This document shows, in pieces, positions 1 through 8,825 of a DNA stretch of 64,000 bases. Where the stretch lies: the NCBI GenBank assembly GCA_903893795.1, contig CAITNO010000027.1, forward strand, positions 1 through 64,000. The letters run 5' to 3'. The stretch's first letter is position 1; each line of letters begins with the position of its first letter. The DNA comes from Candidatus Hydrogenedentota bacterium (GTDB lineage Bacteria > Hydrogenedentota > Hydrogenedentia > Hydrogenedentales > CAITNO01). The notes under the pieces are model-generated. The model did no database searches, was not told where the DNA came from, and saw only the letters and a program-made list of their open reading frames with translations. The translations under genes were made by a program, and so were the position numbers.

Positions 1-1
1 C

Positions 2-646
2 GGCAAGAAGTTTGACCTGCTGGCGCTGTTTGCCCAAGCCAGCCATTTTGGCGGCATCACCGTCAAGATTCCCGCCGAACTGCAGCGGGTGCCCCTTGCT
101 CCGCTGGGCCTGCAGGACCTGGAGAACCGGGGAATCGAGCTGTACCTGAAGGAGCTTACATTCCGCGACCTTGATTTCACACGCGAACAGAAACCCCTGT
201 GGATGGAAACGCACCCCGTGCTGCCCGCCCTGATGCGCTTTGCCACGCTGGGAGCGTCGTTGGAGGCCAGAACGAAGCTTGGTGTGATTCCCCTCGGCGC
301 AACGTTCCGCAACGGGGTGCTCCCGTTTGACTTTGTTTTTCGTCCGGACGGCTATGACCTCGGCGTCATGCCCGAACGGCGGACCGGGGAAACCAATCTC
401 AACGATGTGCATTTGCAGCTTGGCGGACCGCTCACCACCGGGTTTGTGAACACCTTCTTCCGGCACGAGGTGGCCAAACTGATCATGAAGTACGGCGTCG
501 GCCAGACGCTCAAGATGAACGAAAGCGGCATGTTCGGGGGGGCCAATGCGGCCTCCTTCCTGAAAATGCGCCCCGGTTCCACCGGCGGGCAGGCCATCAC
601 CGGCCTGCTCGACGCAGTCGGCGGAAAACGGCCGTCAGGACGGTGA
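2..646 (+). CDS. C-terminal part of an unidentified protein, cut by the window edge
   Basis: The frame is open from the first bases to a TGA at 644-646, so the true start lies upstream of the window. The visible 214 or so residues hold alternating hydrophobic and polar stretches typical of beta-rich proteins. Near the end is a segment (LNDVHLQLGGPL) that recalls the C-terminal part of AsmA-like envelope proteins, but this resemblance is weak. No catalytic motif, membrane helix or signal is visible in this part. An internal GTG at 89 could be taken for a start, but the open frame upstream of it argues against that. It converges on the lipoprotein gene on the other strand with about 30 bp between the stops. 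Function unknown. Confidence 0.5.
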   Translation, partial: GKKFDLLALFAQASHFGGITVKIPAELQRVPLAPLGLQDLENRGIELYLKELTFRDLDFTREQKPLWMETHPVLPALMRFATLGASLEARTKLGVIPLGATFRNGVLPFDFVFRPDGYDLGVMPERRTGETNLNDVHLQLGGPLTTGFVNTFFRHEVAKLIMKYGVGQTLKMNESGMFGGANAASFLKMRPGSTGGQAITGLLDAVGGKRPSGR

Positions 647-677
647 TCGGCGTTCCGGAAAGGGCAAGAATTGGCGC

Positions 678-1295
678 TTACTGCGGCCCGACCTGCGTGC
701 TTATCGTCGTCTCTTCGCCTTCCTTCATCAGCATCACCGACAGCACGCGCTGGTCCTTTTCATACTGCATGTTCTGCATCTCGCCGGCGTCCATCTTCGT
801 AAGTTCTTTCCAGCCCTGCGCCGGGATCTTTTCCCTGTAGAACGCCGCCGCCTTTGTGATGGGGGTGGTCGATTTGCCCTGCACCAGAAATTCCTTCTTT
901 GCCGAAGACACGTGCACCATCAGCAATTGCAGCCCGTCCAATACCGGGACATCCTTGGGAAAATCGGCGGGAATCTTCGCGCTGGCACCCATCTGGGTCA
1001 CCGAACCGTCCGCGTCCGTCTGCTGGAGATTGAAGGAATCCTTGTCTCCGCCGGTTTTCACTTCATAGGCATTACCCGAAGCGTCCTTGCCCTTCATTTG
1101 CACCGTCCCCGACTTGGTGTCGATCTTGACATCCGCCGTGCCGCCGTCCTTGGCGATGCTTTTCTCGATGGCCTTTTCGGCAACCTTTTCCGTCACCGTT
1201 TGCGCCGCCTTGCCGCAGCCCGCGCCGATGACCGTCCAGCCAAGCAGAAGGGCCGTTGCCAACGAACCTGTTAAAATGCGTCCCGTGATATGCAT
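678..1295 (-). CDS. Putative lipoprotein of unknown function
   Basis: Predicted 205-residue exported lipoprotein. The N-terminus has a short positive start, a hydrophobic stretch and a lipobox-like end (VIGAGC), so Cys is the likely acylated residue. An Ala/Lys/Glu-rich helical segment follows (TVTEKVAEKAIEKSIAK), then a beta-rich part with regular Asp/Gly/Lys turns. The last 90 residues begin with a motif (IPADFPKDVPVLDG) found in a number of small bacterial lipoproteins. The start at 1295 is chosen because a GGAG lies 9 nt upstream. An ATG five codons earlier has no ribosome site, and the longer open frame upstream has no coding character. Role unknown. Confidence 0.6.
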   Translation of the reverse strand: MHITGRILTGSLATALLLGWTVIGAGCGKAAQTVTEKVAEKAIEKSIAKDGGTADVKIDTKSGTVQMKGKDASGNAYEVKTGGDKDSFNLQQTDADGSVTQMGASAKIPADFPKDVPVLDGLQLLMVHVSSAKKEFLVQGKSTTPITKAAAFYREKIPAQGWKELTKMDAGEMQNMQYEKDQRVLSVMLMKEGEETTISTQVGPQ

Positions 1296-1844
1296 CGTAT
1301 TTGTCTCCATGGTGTTGGCGCGATTTGAACTGCTTTGCTTTAGTTTATGCCAGTGTTTCCCTTTTGCACAAGCGCGCAAAATACGGAAGGCGTCCGCAAC
1401 AGGCGGACGCCTCGTTTCAAGGGTTAAACATCCTGTAAATCGATTCAAAAAGTGGATAACCGTTCGCCCTGAAATGGTTCCGCCACCTTTGGATTCCTGC
1501 GCGGCAATGTTTCTTTTCTGACCCTTTCTGCGGTTTCCGCGTATTCCACACCCTTCGCCAACCCTAAATCCGCATAGATAAAATGCCATATAAACTACTG
1601 CGGCGCAGCAGGTTGCGTGCCATATTTCTTGCACCGGGAAAAATATGGAAATGGTTTGAAAATTTTGCTTGATCTGGGGGGGGGATTTCACTACTATATC
1701 GCGCCTACTGCCGGTCGGGGAGTATTGTGCCCGCCGGACGTGTTTGCGTATGGACCCCCCCGAACGGGTGAAGTGCGGCCTGTCGGTTCAGGTTGTGCGT
1801 CCGTCCGGTAAACATGAGTTACAGCGTATAGGAGGGTTTATGAG
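1296..1844. other. Intergenic region between divergent lipoprotein and speD genes
   Basis: No convincing gene lies here. The stretch holds the divergent upstream regions of the lipoprotein gene (minus) and speD (plus). It contains a run of ten G at 1675-1684 inside a likely promoter spacer, and a GC-rich leader of about 140 nt before speD. Two mini-ORFs lie just before or over the speD start: ATG 1814 (MSYSV, stop 1829-1831) and ATG 1840 (MSCTRVSIY, stop 1867-1869). Confidence 0.5.
1669..1697 (+). promoter_or_regulatory. Predicted sigma-70-type promoter for speD
   Basis: TTGATC (1669-1674) and TACTAT (1692-1697) are separated by 17 nt, four of six matches to consensus in each box. Transcription would start near 1704 and give a leader of about 140 nt before speD. 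The spacer contains the ten-G run, which may alter promoter geometry or be length-variable. Confidence 0.4.
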
Positions 1845-2249
1845 TTGTACAAGGGTAAGCATCTACTGATCGACTGTTCTAACGTGGCCCGTGAAGTTTG
1901 TCTGGATGACAAACTGGTGCTGAACGCGATGGCGCGTGCGGCAGAACGGGCCGGGGCTACCGTGGTCTCCCAGATCCGGTACAAATTCGGGCAGGACAGC
2001 CCGCCCGGTTTCACCGCCGTCGTCATGCTTGACGAGAGCCATTGTTCCGCACACACTTACGCGGACTTGGGGCTCATCGCGATGGACGTGTTCACCTGTG
2101 GAAGCACGGAACCACGCGAAGTGCTGCGGTATATTCAGGAAGAAATCGACCTCGGTGACGTGCATGTCCGCGAAGAATATCGCTTCCTGGACGACTCATC
2201 CACCATGGACGCTTCCGTCCACACTGCGGAACCGGCACTAGCCTGCTGA
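1845..2249 (+). CDS. speD: S-adenosylmethionine decarboxylase proenzyme (class 1b type)
   Basis: Makes decarboxylated S-adenosylmethionine, the aminopropyl donor for spermidine synthesis. It is a pyruvoyl enzyme made by self-cleavage. At 134 residues it matches the short prokaryotic SpeD type. The cleavage site is intact: Glu64-Ser65 in DESHCSAHTY, with Ser65 the predicted pyruvoyl precursor. His70 and Cys85 (in DVFTCG) sit 5 and 20 residues after it, the spacing known for the Thermotoga maritima enzyme. The N-terminal GKHLLIDC matches the family's GRHLVAEF start. A TTG start at 1845 is chosen, 9 nt after GGAGG (1831-1835). An ATG at 1840 in another frame uses the same site but encodes only nine codons. 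The next gene, 25 bp downstream on the same strand, is a deoxyhypusine-synthase-like enzyme, so both probably act in polyamine synthesis. Confidence 0.9.
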   Translation: MYKGKHLLIDCSNVAREVCLDDKLVLNAMARAAERAGATVVSQIRYKFGQDSPPGFTAVVMLDESHCSAHTYADLGLIAMDVFTCGSTEPREVLRYIQEEIDLGDVHVREEYRFLDDSSTMDASVHTAEPALAC

Positions 2250-2274
2250 TTTCGCCCCCCCAAGAGGTCCCCCT

Positions 2275-3366
2275 TTGAACCACCGACAACTCCATGACGG
2301 GCGTTCCGACGGCCTTATGCCCTTGGAAAGCCTTGATCTTAGTCGGGTAAACAGCTTTGCCGGGCTGGTGCGCGCGATGGCCAAGACGGCCTTCGGCGGG
2401 CGCCAGCTCGGTGAGGCGCTCGACGTATTGCTCACGATGGCCGGCGACCCCGGCTGCCGCGTGGTGCTGACCCTGTCCGGCGCTATGACCGTCGCCAAGC
2501 AGGGACGGCTGATCTGCGAGATGATAGACCGCGGGCTGGTGCATGCCGTGGTGGCCACGGGCGCGCTTATGGCCCACGGCCTGACCGAGTCCATCGGACT
2601 GGCCCACTATGCCGTCAGCCCCGATGCGGACGACACGGAGCTCTTTGAAAAGGGCTACAACCGCATCTATGACACGTTGGAGATGGAATCCAACCTCAAC
2701 GACGTGTGCGAGCTGGTGGCCCATGTGTTGGCCAGCACCACTCCCGAGGACGGCGTGTGGTCCTCTGCCCGGTTCTGCCGCGCCGTCGGTGCCGAACTGG
2801 ACAAGCGCGACCAGGGCCCCGGCATCCTGCGCAGTGCCTATCTCCAGAACGTGCCGGTGTTTATCCCCGCCTTCACCGACAGTGAAATGGGTCTGGACTT
2901 TTCCACCTGGGCCATGCGCGCCGCGCTCACCGCCAAAGGTTTGGCCGGCAGCAAACGCACGCTCGACCCCGACGAGGTGTTTTCGGCCATACCGGCCTTC
3001 AACCCCTTCCTCGACCTGCAGCAGTATGCCCGCTTCATCGGCCACGCCGACACCACCGGCATATTCACCGTGGGCGGCGGCGTACCCCGCAACTGGGCCC
3101 AGCAGGTGGCCCCCTACTTCGACATCACGGCCGACCGACTCGGCATCGGCCTGCCCGCGCCGCGCTTCAAGTACGGTGTGCGCATCTGCCCCGAACCCGT
3201 CCACTGGGGCGGCCTCTCCGGCTGCACCTACTCGGAGGGCGTGAGCTGGGGCAAGTTCATCCCCCCCGCCGAGGGCGGGCGCTTCGCCGAAGTCCTCAGC
3301 GACGCCACCGTCGTCTGGCCTCTCCTCATGAAAGCCGCCTTCGAGACCCTCGACGGAAAGGCATAA
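2275..3366 (+). CDS. Deoxyhypusine synthase-like enzyme (probable polyamine aminopropyl/aminobutyltransferase)
   Basis: Protein of 363 residues in the deoxyhypusine synthase superfamily, an NAD-dependent family that moves an aminobutyl group from spermidine to an acceptor. Bacteria lack the eIF5A substrate, so bacterial members probably act on small amines, for example in homospermidine formation; that part is inference. The active-site segment is conserved: EGVSWGKF near the C-terminus, with Lys327 matching the catalytic lysine of the eukaryotic enzyme (EAVSWGKI). Gly-rich nucleotide-binding segments (VVLTLSGAMTVAKQG; GIFTVGGGVPRNW) are also present. The TTG start at 2275 has AAGAGG just before it; an in-frame ATG 14 codons later is an alternative. 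It follows speD on the same strand and probably shares its transcript. Confidence 0.82.
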   Translation: MNHRQLHDGRSDGLMPLESLDLSRVNSFAGLVRAMAKTAFGGRQLGEALDVLLTMAGDPGCRVVLTLSGAMTVAKQGRLICEMIDRGLVHAVVATGALMAHGLTESIGLAHYAVSPDADDTELFEKGYNRIYDTLEMESNLNDVCELVAHVLASTTPEDGVWSSARFCRAVGAELDKRDQGPGILRSAYLQNVPVFIPAFTDSEMGLDFSTWAMRAALTAKGLAGSKRTLDPDEVFSAIPAFNPFLDLQQYARFIGHADTTGIFTVGGGVPRNWAQQVAPYFDITADRLGIGLPAPRFKYGVRICPEPVHWGGLSGCTYSEGVSWGKFIPPAEGGRFAEVLSDATVVWPLLMKAAFETLDGKA

Positions 3367-3402
3367 CCGCCTCCCGGTCAGCTTCCACCGACCGCCCCCC
3401 CG

Positions 3403-5205
3403 TTATTTCTGGTGAACCGTGATCACCGCCGCTTCCGCCTCCGCCGAGGGCGTCGCCGCAGTTGCCAGCACCACCGGGTCGCGGCCGGGGCAGGTGACGC
3501 CGCGTCGTTCCAGTAGGGTTCCTTCCAGCCGGTACAGATTCACGATAGCCTTGAGGTAGCTCGTCTTGGCCTGGGCTTCATTGAGTTGCGCGGTCAGCAG
3601 GTCCCGCTCGGCCTGGGCCACCAGCAGGGTGTTTGACCGTCCAATCCGGAACTTCTCCGTTTCCACCTGCTGTGTCTCTTCCTGAAGCTTGCGGGTGGCG
3701 GCAGTCGCGTCGATCTGAGCCCGGGTCCGGCCAATCTCCACGTAGGCGGAGCGGACATCCTGTTCCACCAGTTGGCCCATGTTGGACAGGGCCAGGCGGT
3801 TCTTTTGTTGTGTCAGACGGGCGCGCTGGTCGCGGGCGCGGGCGGCCCGGTTGCCGATGGGATAGCCGAACTGCACGCCCACCTGGGCGCTGTAGTGGCT
3901 GTCCCGCTGGTCTTCGGGCGACACGACAAAGGACCGCGCGTAGGCCGTCTTGTTGACATCCCGTGCCAGTTGGAGAAAGACGTCCAACTGCGGCAGGAGT
4001 CCGTTCTTGGTCTTCACGACTTCCAGGGTGTCCCTCTCCGCTTGCAGTCGCGCCTGGTTGATGTCGGGGCGCATGCGCCCGGCCAGTTCGACCGACGCCT
4101 CCACGCCGTCCATGGAAATCTCCGTCATGACGGGGTCGGACTGGGTCTTGATCTCCGTGCCGCGCAGCGCGTCCTGCGACGGGTTCAGCAGGCGCAGCAG
4201 GGAAAGCCGGGTCTGGGCCAGCGTGCTCTTGGCATCGATCAGGGAGCTTTGGCGCGAGGCGACCTCCGCATCGGCGGCGGCGCGCTCGCTCTCGGGGATT
4301 CGGCCCACGCCGATCTGTTCCGTGATCAGGTCCAGTTGCTTGTTGGCCACGCCCAGGGCGTTCTCGTAAATGCCGATCTTGAGCTGGGCCAGCACGTGAT
4401 CCCAATAGGTCTGCTCTGTCTGCGAGACGAGATTCTCGGCAATGCCGCGCATCTCGTATTCGGAGATCCGCCGGTCGATGCGGGTCTGGCGCAGGCTGGC
4501 GAGATTGACGTTCAGCCCCGCCCCGCGCAGAAGGCTCTGGGTCACGTTCAGCGACACACTGGGCGAGGTTGCCACGGTGTCGACGAGGTTCCTTATGGAA
4601 TGGTCGGAGCTGCTCCGGTGGAGGGAACTGCGGCTTTCCCCGACAGTCAGGTTCACATCGCCGCCGGTGGGCAGGTGCTGCGTGATGCCGGCCTGTCCCC
4701 CGTTGGTGCGGGTGCGGGTGCTGTTCTCCATGCGCTCCCAGTAGTTCGGGTTGTTGGCATTGGCGGCCGTGGAGAGCAGCAGCGTCTTCTCAAGGAGCAG
4801 GTCGTTTTCGAGACGGTCATTCGTGTTGGTGTAGCTGGCCGCCAGCACGGGGTCAAAGGCGGAGCGCGCCTCGGACACGAAGGTCTGGGCCAGCGCGGGA
4901 TTGACGCTCTCCACGGAGAGGTCCTGATTGTGCTGGAGCGCCAGCACGATCGCCCCCTCGACCGTCAGATTAAGCGTCTCACCGGGCTTTACGGCAAGCT
5001 CGGGCGCTTTGGGCTGCGCTGCGGCGGCCTCCGTCTTCAGCGCGGGCGGGGAAGGATTGGCGCCCGCCTCGGCTGCCGCCTGCACCGTCGCCTGCGGGAT
5101 AACCGGCGTCTTGGACGCCTCAATCGACGCGCATCCGGCCAGCAGGGCGGTGAGCGACAGTCCCGAAATACACAAGATCCATGCACGGGACACCATGTTA
5201 ATCAT
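3403..5205 (-). CDS. TolC-family outer-membrane efflux protein (lipoprotein)
   Basis: Outer-membrane channel for the exporter encoded just upstream. About 600 residues, longer than a typical 450-residue TolC because of a Pro/Ala-rich N-terminal linker. The leader ends in a lipobox (LLAGC), so the mature protein is probably a lipoprotein, as in OprM-type channels. Long amphipathic helical segments rich in Ala, Gln, Arg and Glu repeat in the two halves (for example ARLQAERDTLEVVKTKNGLL and AQAERDLLTAQLNEAQAKTS), as expected for the TolC coiled-coil barrel. The ATG at 5205 is preferred because GGAG lies 6 nt upstream; TTG 5217 and ATG 5211 are alternatives. It is the last gene of a four-gene minus-strand operon (adaptor, ATPase, permease, channel), about 60 bp after the permease. 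Confidence 0.88.
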   Translation of the reverse strand: MINMVSRAWILCISGLSLTALLAGCASIEASKTPVIPQATVQAAAEAGANPSPPALKTEAAAAQPKAPELAVKPGETLNLTVEGAIVLALQHNQDLSVESVNPALAQTFVSEARSAFDPVLAASYTNTNDRLENDLLLEKTLLLSTAANANNPNYWERMENSTRTRTNGGQAGITQHLPTGGDVNLTVGESRSSLHRSSSDHSIRNLVDTVATSPSVSLNVTQSLLRGAGLNVNLASLRQTRIDRRISEYEMRGIAENLVSQTEQTYWDHVLAQLKIGIYENALGVANKQLDLITEQIGVGRIPESERAAADAEVASRQSSLIDAKSTLAQTRLSLLRLLNPSQDALRGTEIKTQSDPVMTEISMDGVEASVELAGRMRPDINQARLQAERDTLEVVKTKNGLLPQLDVFLQLARDVNKTAYARSFVVSPEDQRDSHYSAQVGVQFGYPIGNRAARARDQRARLTQQKNRLALSNMGQLVEQDVRSAYVEIGRTRAQIDATAATRKLQEETQQVETEKFRIGRSNTLLVAQAERDLLTAQLNEAQAKTSYLKAIVNLYRLEGTLLERRGVTCPGRDPVVLATAATPSAEAEAAVITVHQK

Positions 5206-5265
5206 ATCCATCTCCAATATTGCCGACCCCCGGGACGCCTCCGTGGACGCCGGGCCGGTTTCATT

Positions 5266-6477
5266 CTATTCGTATCGCAATGCGTCAATGGGGTTCAACA
5301 TCGCGGCGCGCCGCGCGGGGTAATACCCGAAAAAGACCCCCACCGCCACCGCGAAAAGCATCGCCATAATCATGCTGCGCGGCTGCAGCACCGTGGTGAA
5401 ACTGGTGGCATAGGCAATGGCCTTGGCGCAGCCCACCCCGACGGCCACCCCGATGACGCCGCCAATGCCGCTCATGAAAATCGCCTCGAAAAGGAACTGC
5501 CGCAGAATGTCGCGGTCTTTTGCGCCGATGGCCTTGCGGACGCCGATCTCGCGGGTGCGCTCGGTGACGGTCACCAGCATGATGTTCATGATGCCGATGC
5601 CGCCGACCAGCAGCGATATGCTGGCCACGGCCCCCAGCAGAATCGTGAAGGTGCGGGTCACGGTGGACGCCGTATTGATCAGGTCGGCCTGGTTTCGGAT
5701 TTCGACATCATCGGGCGCGTCCGGGCGCACCCGGTGCCGCTGGCGCAGCAGCGCGAGGACCTTGTCCTGCGTCGGAGTAAGGTCCTTTTCGTCCTTGCAC
5801 TGGACGTCGATCTCGCGGATGTAGGTCAGGCCGAATACCTGTTTCATGGCGGTGGTGTAGGGCATGACGCCCGAATCATCGGGATTGAACCAGCCCTGGT
5901 CGCCCTTGGCCTTGGTCACGCCGATCACCTGAAAATTGACCCCGTTGACCTTGATGGTTGCCCCGATGGGGTCCTCGTCTTTCGCGAACAGGTTGGAGAC
6001 CGTCACCGGGCCGAGAATAATGACGTGGGACTGGCGGTCCTCCTCCGCGTCGGTGAAGAGGCGCCCCTTTTCGACTTCAAAATTGCGAATGGGCAGATAG
6101 GGCACGCCCACGCCCTGCACCGTGGTGCCCGTGTTTTTTTCCATATACTTGAGCTGGCAACGGCCCTGCACCGCCGGAGACACCCGTGACACGCCGGGGA
6201 TCTCGGCCAGAATGGCCTGCGCATCCTCGACGGTCAGATTCTGGCGCGTGCCGGTGAGCACGCCGCCCGACCCCATCTGCCCGGGCCGCACCACCAGCAG
6301 ATTGGTGCCCATGGCGGAAATGGTGGAAAGCACCTGCGACTGCGCGCCCGCCGCAATGGCCAGCATGGCAATCACCGCGCCGACACCGATAATCACGCCC
6401 AGCACCGCCAGAAAGGAGCGAAGCTTGTTCGCCAGCAGGCTGTACAGCGCGACTTTTACCAGGACCCAGAAATACAT
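5266..6477 (-). CDS. MacB-type ABC transporter permease (FtsX-like domain)
   Basis: Inner-membrane permease of 403 residues. Order: an N-terminal transmembrane helix (about 20-45), a large periplasmic MacB-core domain (about 50-270), then three helices in the FtsX-like C-terminal domain (about 280-395). Family marks are LRSFLAVLGVIIGVGAV near the N-terminus, ERTREIGVRKAIGAKDRDI in the cytoplasmic loop, and a closing PARRAAMLNPIDALRYE. The ATPase is a separate gene 12 bp upstream, so this is a split MacB with a MacA-like adaptor and TolC partner. Such systems export peptides, lipids or macrolide-like compounds and work by mechanotransmission. The substrate cannot be read from the sequence. Confidence 0.92.
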   Translation of the reverse strand: MYFWVLVKVALYSLLANKLRSFLAVLGVIIGVGAVIAMLAIAAGAQSQVLSTISAMGTNLLVVRPGQMGSGGVLTGTRQNLTVEDAQAILAEIPGVSRVSPAVQGRCQLKYMEKNTGTTVQGVGVPYLPIRNFEVEKGRLFTDAEEDRQSHVIILGPVTVSNLFAKDEDPIGATIKVNGVNFQVIGVTKAKGDQGWFNPDDSGVMPYTTAMKQVFGLTYIREIDVQCKDEKDLTPTQDKVLALLRQRHRVRPDAPDDVEIRNQADLINTASTVTRTFTILLGAVASISLLVGGIGIMNIMLVTVTERTREIGVRKAIGAKDRDILRQFLFEAIFMSGIGGVIGVAVGVGCAKAIAYATSFTTVLQPRSMIMAMLFAVAVGVFFGYYPARRAAMLNPIDALRYE

Positions 6478-6489
6478 GCGTCTTCTCCG

Positions 6490-7149
6490 TCATTCATTCA
6501 CGATGTGCCCGTCAAAAATGCGGATCGAACGCCCGCATTGTGCGGCCACATCGGGGTCATGCGTCACCACGACGATCGTATGCCCCTGCGCGTTGAGCTG
6601 GTGAAACAGCTCCAGAATCTCGTGGCCCGTTTTGGAATCCAGATTGCCCGTGGGCTCGTCGGCCAGAATCATGGAGGGATTGGTGACAATCGCCCGCGCC
6701 ACCGCCACCCGCTGGCGCTGCCCGCCCGACAACTGGTTCGGCCCGTGGTGCATGCGCTCCGCGAGGCCGACCGTTTTCAGGGCTTCCTTGGCCTTTTCGT
6801 TGGCGTGCTTGTCCTGCGCGTAGAGCAGGGGCAGTTCGACATTCTCCAGCGCCGTAAGGCGCGGCAGCAGGTTGAAGGTCTGAAACACGAACCCGATGTG
6901 GCGGTTGCGGATCTCCGCCAACCGGTCGCTGGAAAGGCCGGCCACATTTTCACCGGCCAGCCGGTAGACACCGGAATCGGGCGTGTCCAGACAGCCCAGA
7001 ATGTGCATCAGCGTGGATTTGCCGCTGCCGGAAGGCCCGGTGATGGCCACCATTTCGCCGTCGTTGACGGTCATGCTGACATGGTCCAGCGCGTGGACGA
7101 TGGTTCCGCCCAAGTCGTAGGTCTTTGTAAGGGATTCGACCTCGATCAC
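6490..7149 (-). CDS. MacB/LolD-type ABC transporter ATP-binding protein
   Basis: Cytoplasmic ATPase of 219 residues. It has a Walker A (GPSGSGKST), Q-loop ([17 protein letters not shown]), ABC signature ([14 protein letters not shown]), Walker B with catalytic Glu ([12 protein letters not shown]) and switch His (VVVTHD). These are features of the LolD/MacB/FtsE subfamily. The start is a GTG whose last two bases are part of the adaptor's TGA (GTGA overlap), which implies translational coupling. The longer open frame upstream only reads the adaptor gene out of frame. It pairs with the permease 12 bp downstream. Confidence 0.93.
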   Translation of the reverse strand: MIEVESLTKTYDLGGTIVHALDHVSMTVNDGEMVAITGPSGSGKSTLMHILGCLDTPDSGVYRLAGENVAGLSSDRLAEIRNRHIGFVFQTFNLLPRLTALENVELPLLYAQDKHANEKAKEALKTVGLAERMHHGPNQLSGGQRQRVAVARAIVTNPSMILADEPTGNLDSKTGHEILELFHQLNAQGHTIVVVTHDPDVAAQCGRSIRIFDGHIVNE

Positions 7150-8543
7150 CGCCGGCCTCCTCCCCCGGGGGCGCCGCCGCCGCCGCCCATGCGCATCATC
7201 ATCATCTGCTGGCGCGCCTTGCTCTGTGCCGGGTTCTGGCTCCCGGCGGCCCAGCGCGTCTCGTCGGCCGGATTCTGCTCGATGACCTCGTCGCCCTCGT
7301 TGAGCCCGCTGACCACCTCGGTGCTGCGCCCGTCTGAAATGCCGATTTCGATGTTGCGCTCCTCGCCGTCGGGGTTGGCGCCGCTCTTTACCTTGACGGT
7401 GTCGCCGCCCTTCTTGCGGATGACGCAATTGGCGGGAATCTGGAGCACCTCCGGTTTGTCGGCGATGATGATGGTGACGTTGGTTGACATCTGCGGCTTC
7501 AGCAGGGCCTTGTTGTCGCTCGTAATCTCGATGCGCACTTGAAAGGTGATGACGTTCTGAACATTGACACCCGTCGTGGCGATGCGCACCACCTCGCCCT
7601 TGAACCGCTTGCGAGGAAAGGAGTCCGCCGTGATTTCCGCGGGCTGGCCGACCTTCACGTAGCCGATGTCGCTTTCATCCACCGAGGCGTAGCAGTAGAT
7701 GTGGGACAGGTCGGAAAGGGTCATGACCGTGGTGCCGCCGCCCACGTTGCTAATGCCCGAGGAAATGATGTTGCCGATTTGCACCGGCCGGGTCGAGACC
7801 ACGCCATCGATGGGCGATTCGATTTTCGTGTAACTCAACTGGAGTTGGGCAAGTCCAAAGGCAATCTTGGCCTGGTCCAACTGGGCCGCCGCGAGCGCGA
7901 TATCCTGCTTCTTGCTCTCCAGGTCCAGTTCCTGGGCCTTGACCTCCTCGCGCTGCGCCTGCGCAACCTTCACATTCTGCTCCGCCAAAGCGGCGGCGGT
8001 TTGCGCGGTTTCGACCAGTTCCTGGCTGGAAAACTTCTTTTCCAGCAACTGGCCCTCCCGCTTTGCTTTGGCACTCGCATCGGCAACCTGCCGCTGGGCC
8101 AGTTGGAGGGCGGCCTCCGCCTTCAAGCGGTTCGCGAGGACGGTCTGCTCCGCCACCGTCAGCGCCGCCTTGGCGCTGTCCAGTTTGGCCTGGGCGGCGG
8201 CCACCGAGGCCTTTTGCTGGTCCACCGAGCGCTGCTGGTCCACGGGGTCCAGCGCCATGAGCAAATCGCCCTTCTTTACCGGGTCGCTGACGTTGAAGGG
8301 CAACTCGGTGATTTCACCGCTGGCGCGGCATTTGATGTCCACATCCAGGTTGGAGAAGATGGGACCGGTGCACTGGGCAATCTGCCGCAGCGGACCGCGG
8401 CTGAGCTTCGCCGTGACCACCTCGTTTTGAACGGCCTGGGTGCCGGAATTTCCGCCCCCCGTCCACCAATGATACCCCGCATATCCACCGACCGCCAGCA
8501 CACCGGCCGTAACGGTCCATTTCAACACGCTTCGCAGCGACAT
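7146..8543 (-). CDS. HlyD/MacA-type periplasmic adaptor (membrane fusion protein)
   Basis: 465-residue membrane fusion protein linking the ABC permease to the TolC channel. Order: an N-terminal membrane anchor (about 9-28), a lipoyl-like half-domain (RQIAQCTGPIFSNLDVDIK), a long Ala/Gln/Lys-rich alpha-hairpin (about 100-225), the second lipoyl half (SYTKIESPIDGVVSTRPVQIG), a beta-barrel domain, and a membrane-proximal domain (GISDGRSTEVVSGLNEGDEV). The C-terminus ends in a Met/Gly-rich tail (MMMMRMGGGGG) that is unusual for the family and might bind metal; this is speculation. First gene of the operon. A promoter with an inverted repeat lies about 130-170 nt upstream. Confidence 0.92.
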   Translation of the reverse strand: MSLRSVLKWTVTAGVLAVGGYAGYHWWTGGGNSGTQAVQNEVVTAKLSRGPLRQIAQCTGPIFSNLDVDIKCRASGEITELPFNVSDPVKKGDLLMALDPVDQQRSVDQQKASVAAAQAKLDSAKAALTVAEQTVLANRLKAEAALQLAQRQVADASAKAKREGQLLEKKFSSQELVETAQTAAALAEQNVKVAQAQREEVKAQELDLESKKQDIALAAAQLDQAKIAFGLAQLQLSYTKIESPIDGVVSTRPVQIGNIISSGISNVGGGTTVMTLSDLSHIYCYASVDESDIGYVKVGQPAEITADSFPRKRFKGEVVRIATTGVNVQNVITFQVRIEITSDNKALLKPQMSTNVTIIIADKPEVLQIPANCVIRKKGGDTVKVKSGANPDGEERNIEIGISDGRSTEVVSGLNEGDEVIEQNPADETRWAAGSQNPAQSKARQQMMMMRMGGGGGAPGGGGRR

Positions 8544-8670
8544 TATTTAATCCTTATTCAATGAAACACCGGGTCTGGCCCCGTGCGGGGACGGCCGAAA
8601 GCACGCTCCAAAATATTCGCACGGTCCGCCGTCGTTTTCAGAACATCACAGCACCAGAGGTCAACAGAAA

Positions 8671-8713
8671 ACTGACTGGTCAGTATTCTAGGCCCCCGTC
8701 GTTGCAAAAACAA
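8671..8713 (-). promoter_or_regulatory. Predicted promoter and TetR-type operator of the efflux operon
   Basis: On the minus strand, TTGTTT (8708-8713) and TAGAAT (8685-8690) are separated by 17 nt. Directly after the -10 box lies an inverted repeat, ACTGAC-TG-GTCAGT (8671-8684 on the plus strand), covering the likely transcription start. Perfect 6-bp arms with a short spacer over the +1 site are typical of TetR/AcrR-family repressor operators on efflux genes. No TetR-type gene is seen in the window, so a repressor would be encoded elsewhere. Confidence 0.45.
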
Positions 8714-8825
8714 GAAAAAGAGGGTGTTGGGAAACGCAGGACCAAACTTCATCCCGTGAGATTTGGCCATCACCCTCTGGCGTCATATAGTCATGCCGCA
8801 AATCTTATGGTCATTCATGCACACC

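Noticed and set aside
3772-6189. 805-codon open frame on the plus strand opposite the efflux genes
   Set aside because: Mirror of the TolC and permease genes: high GC suppresses stops. Composition is His/Gly/Arg-rich without domains, and the minus-strand genes have clear motifs.
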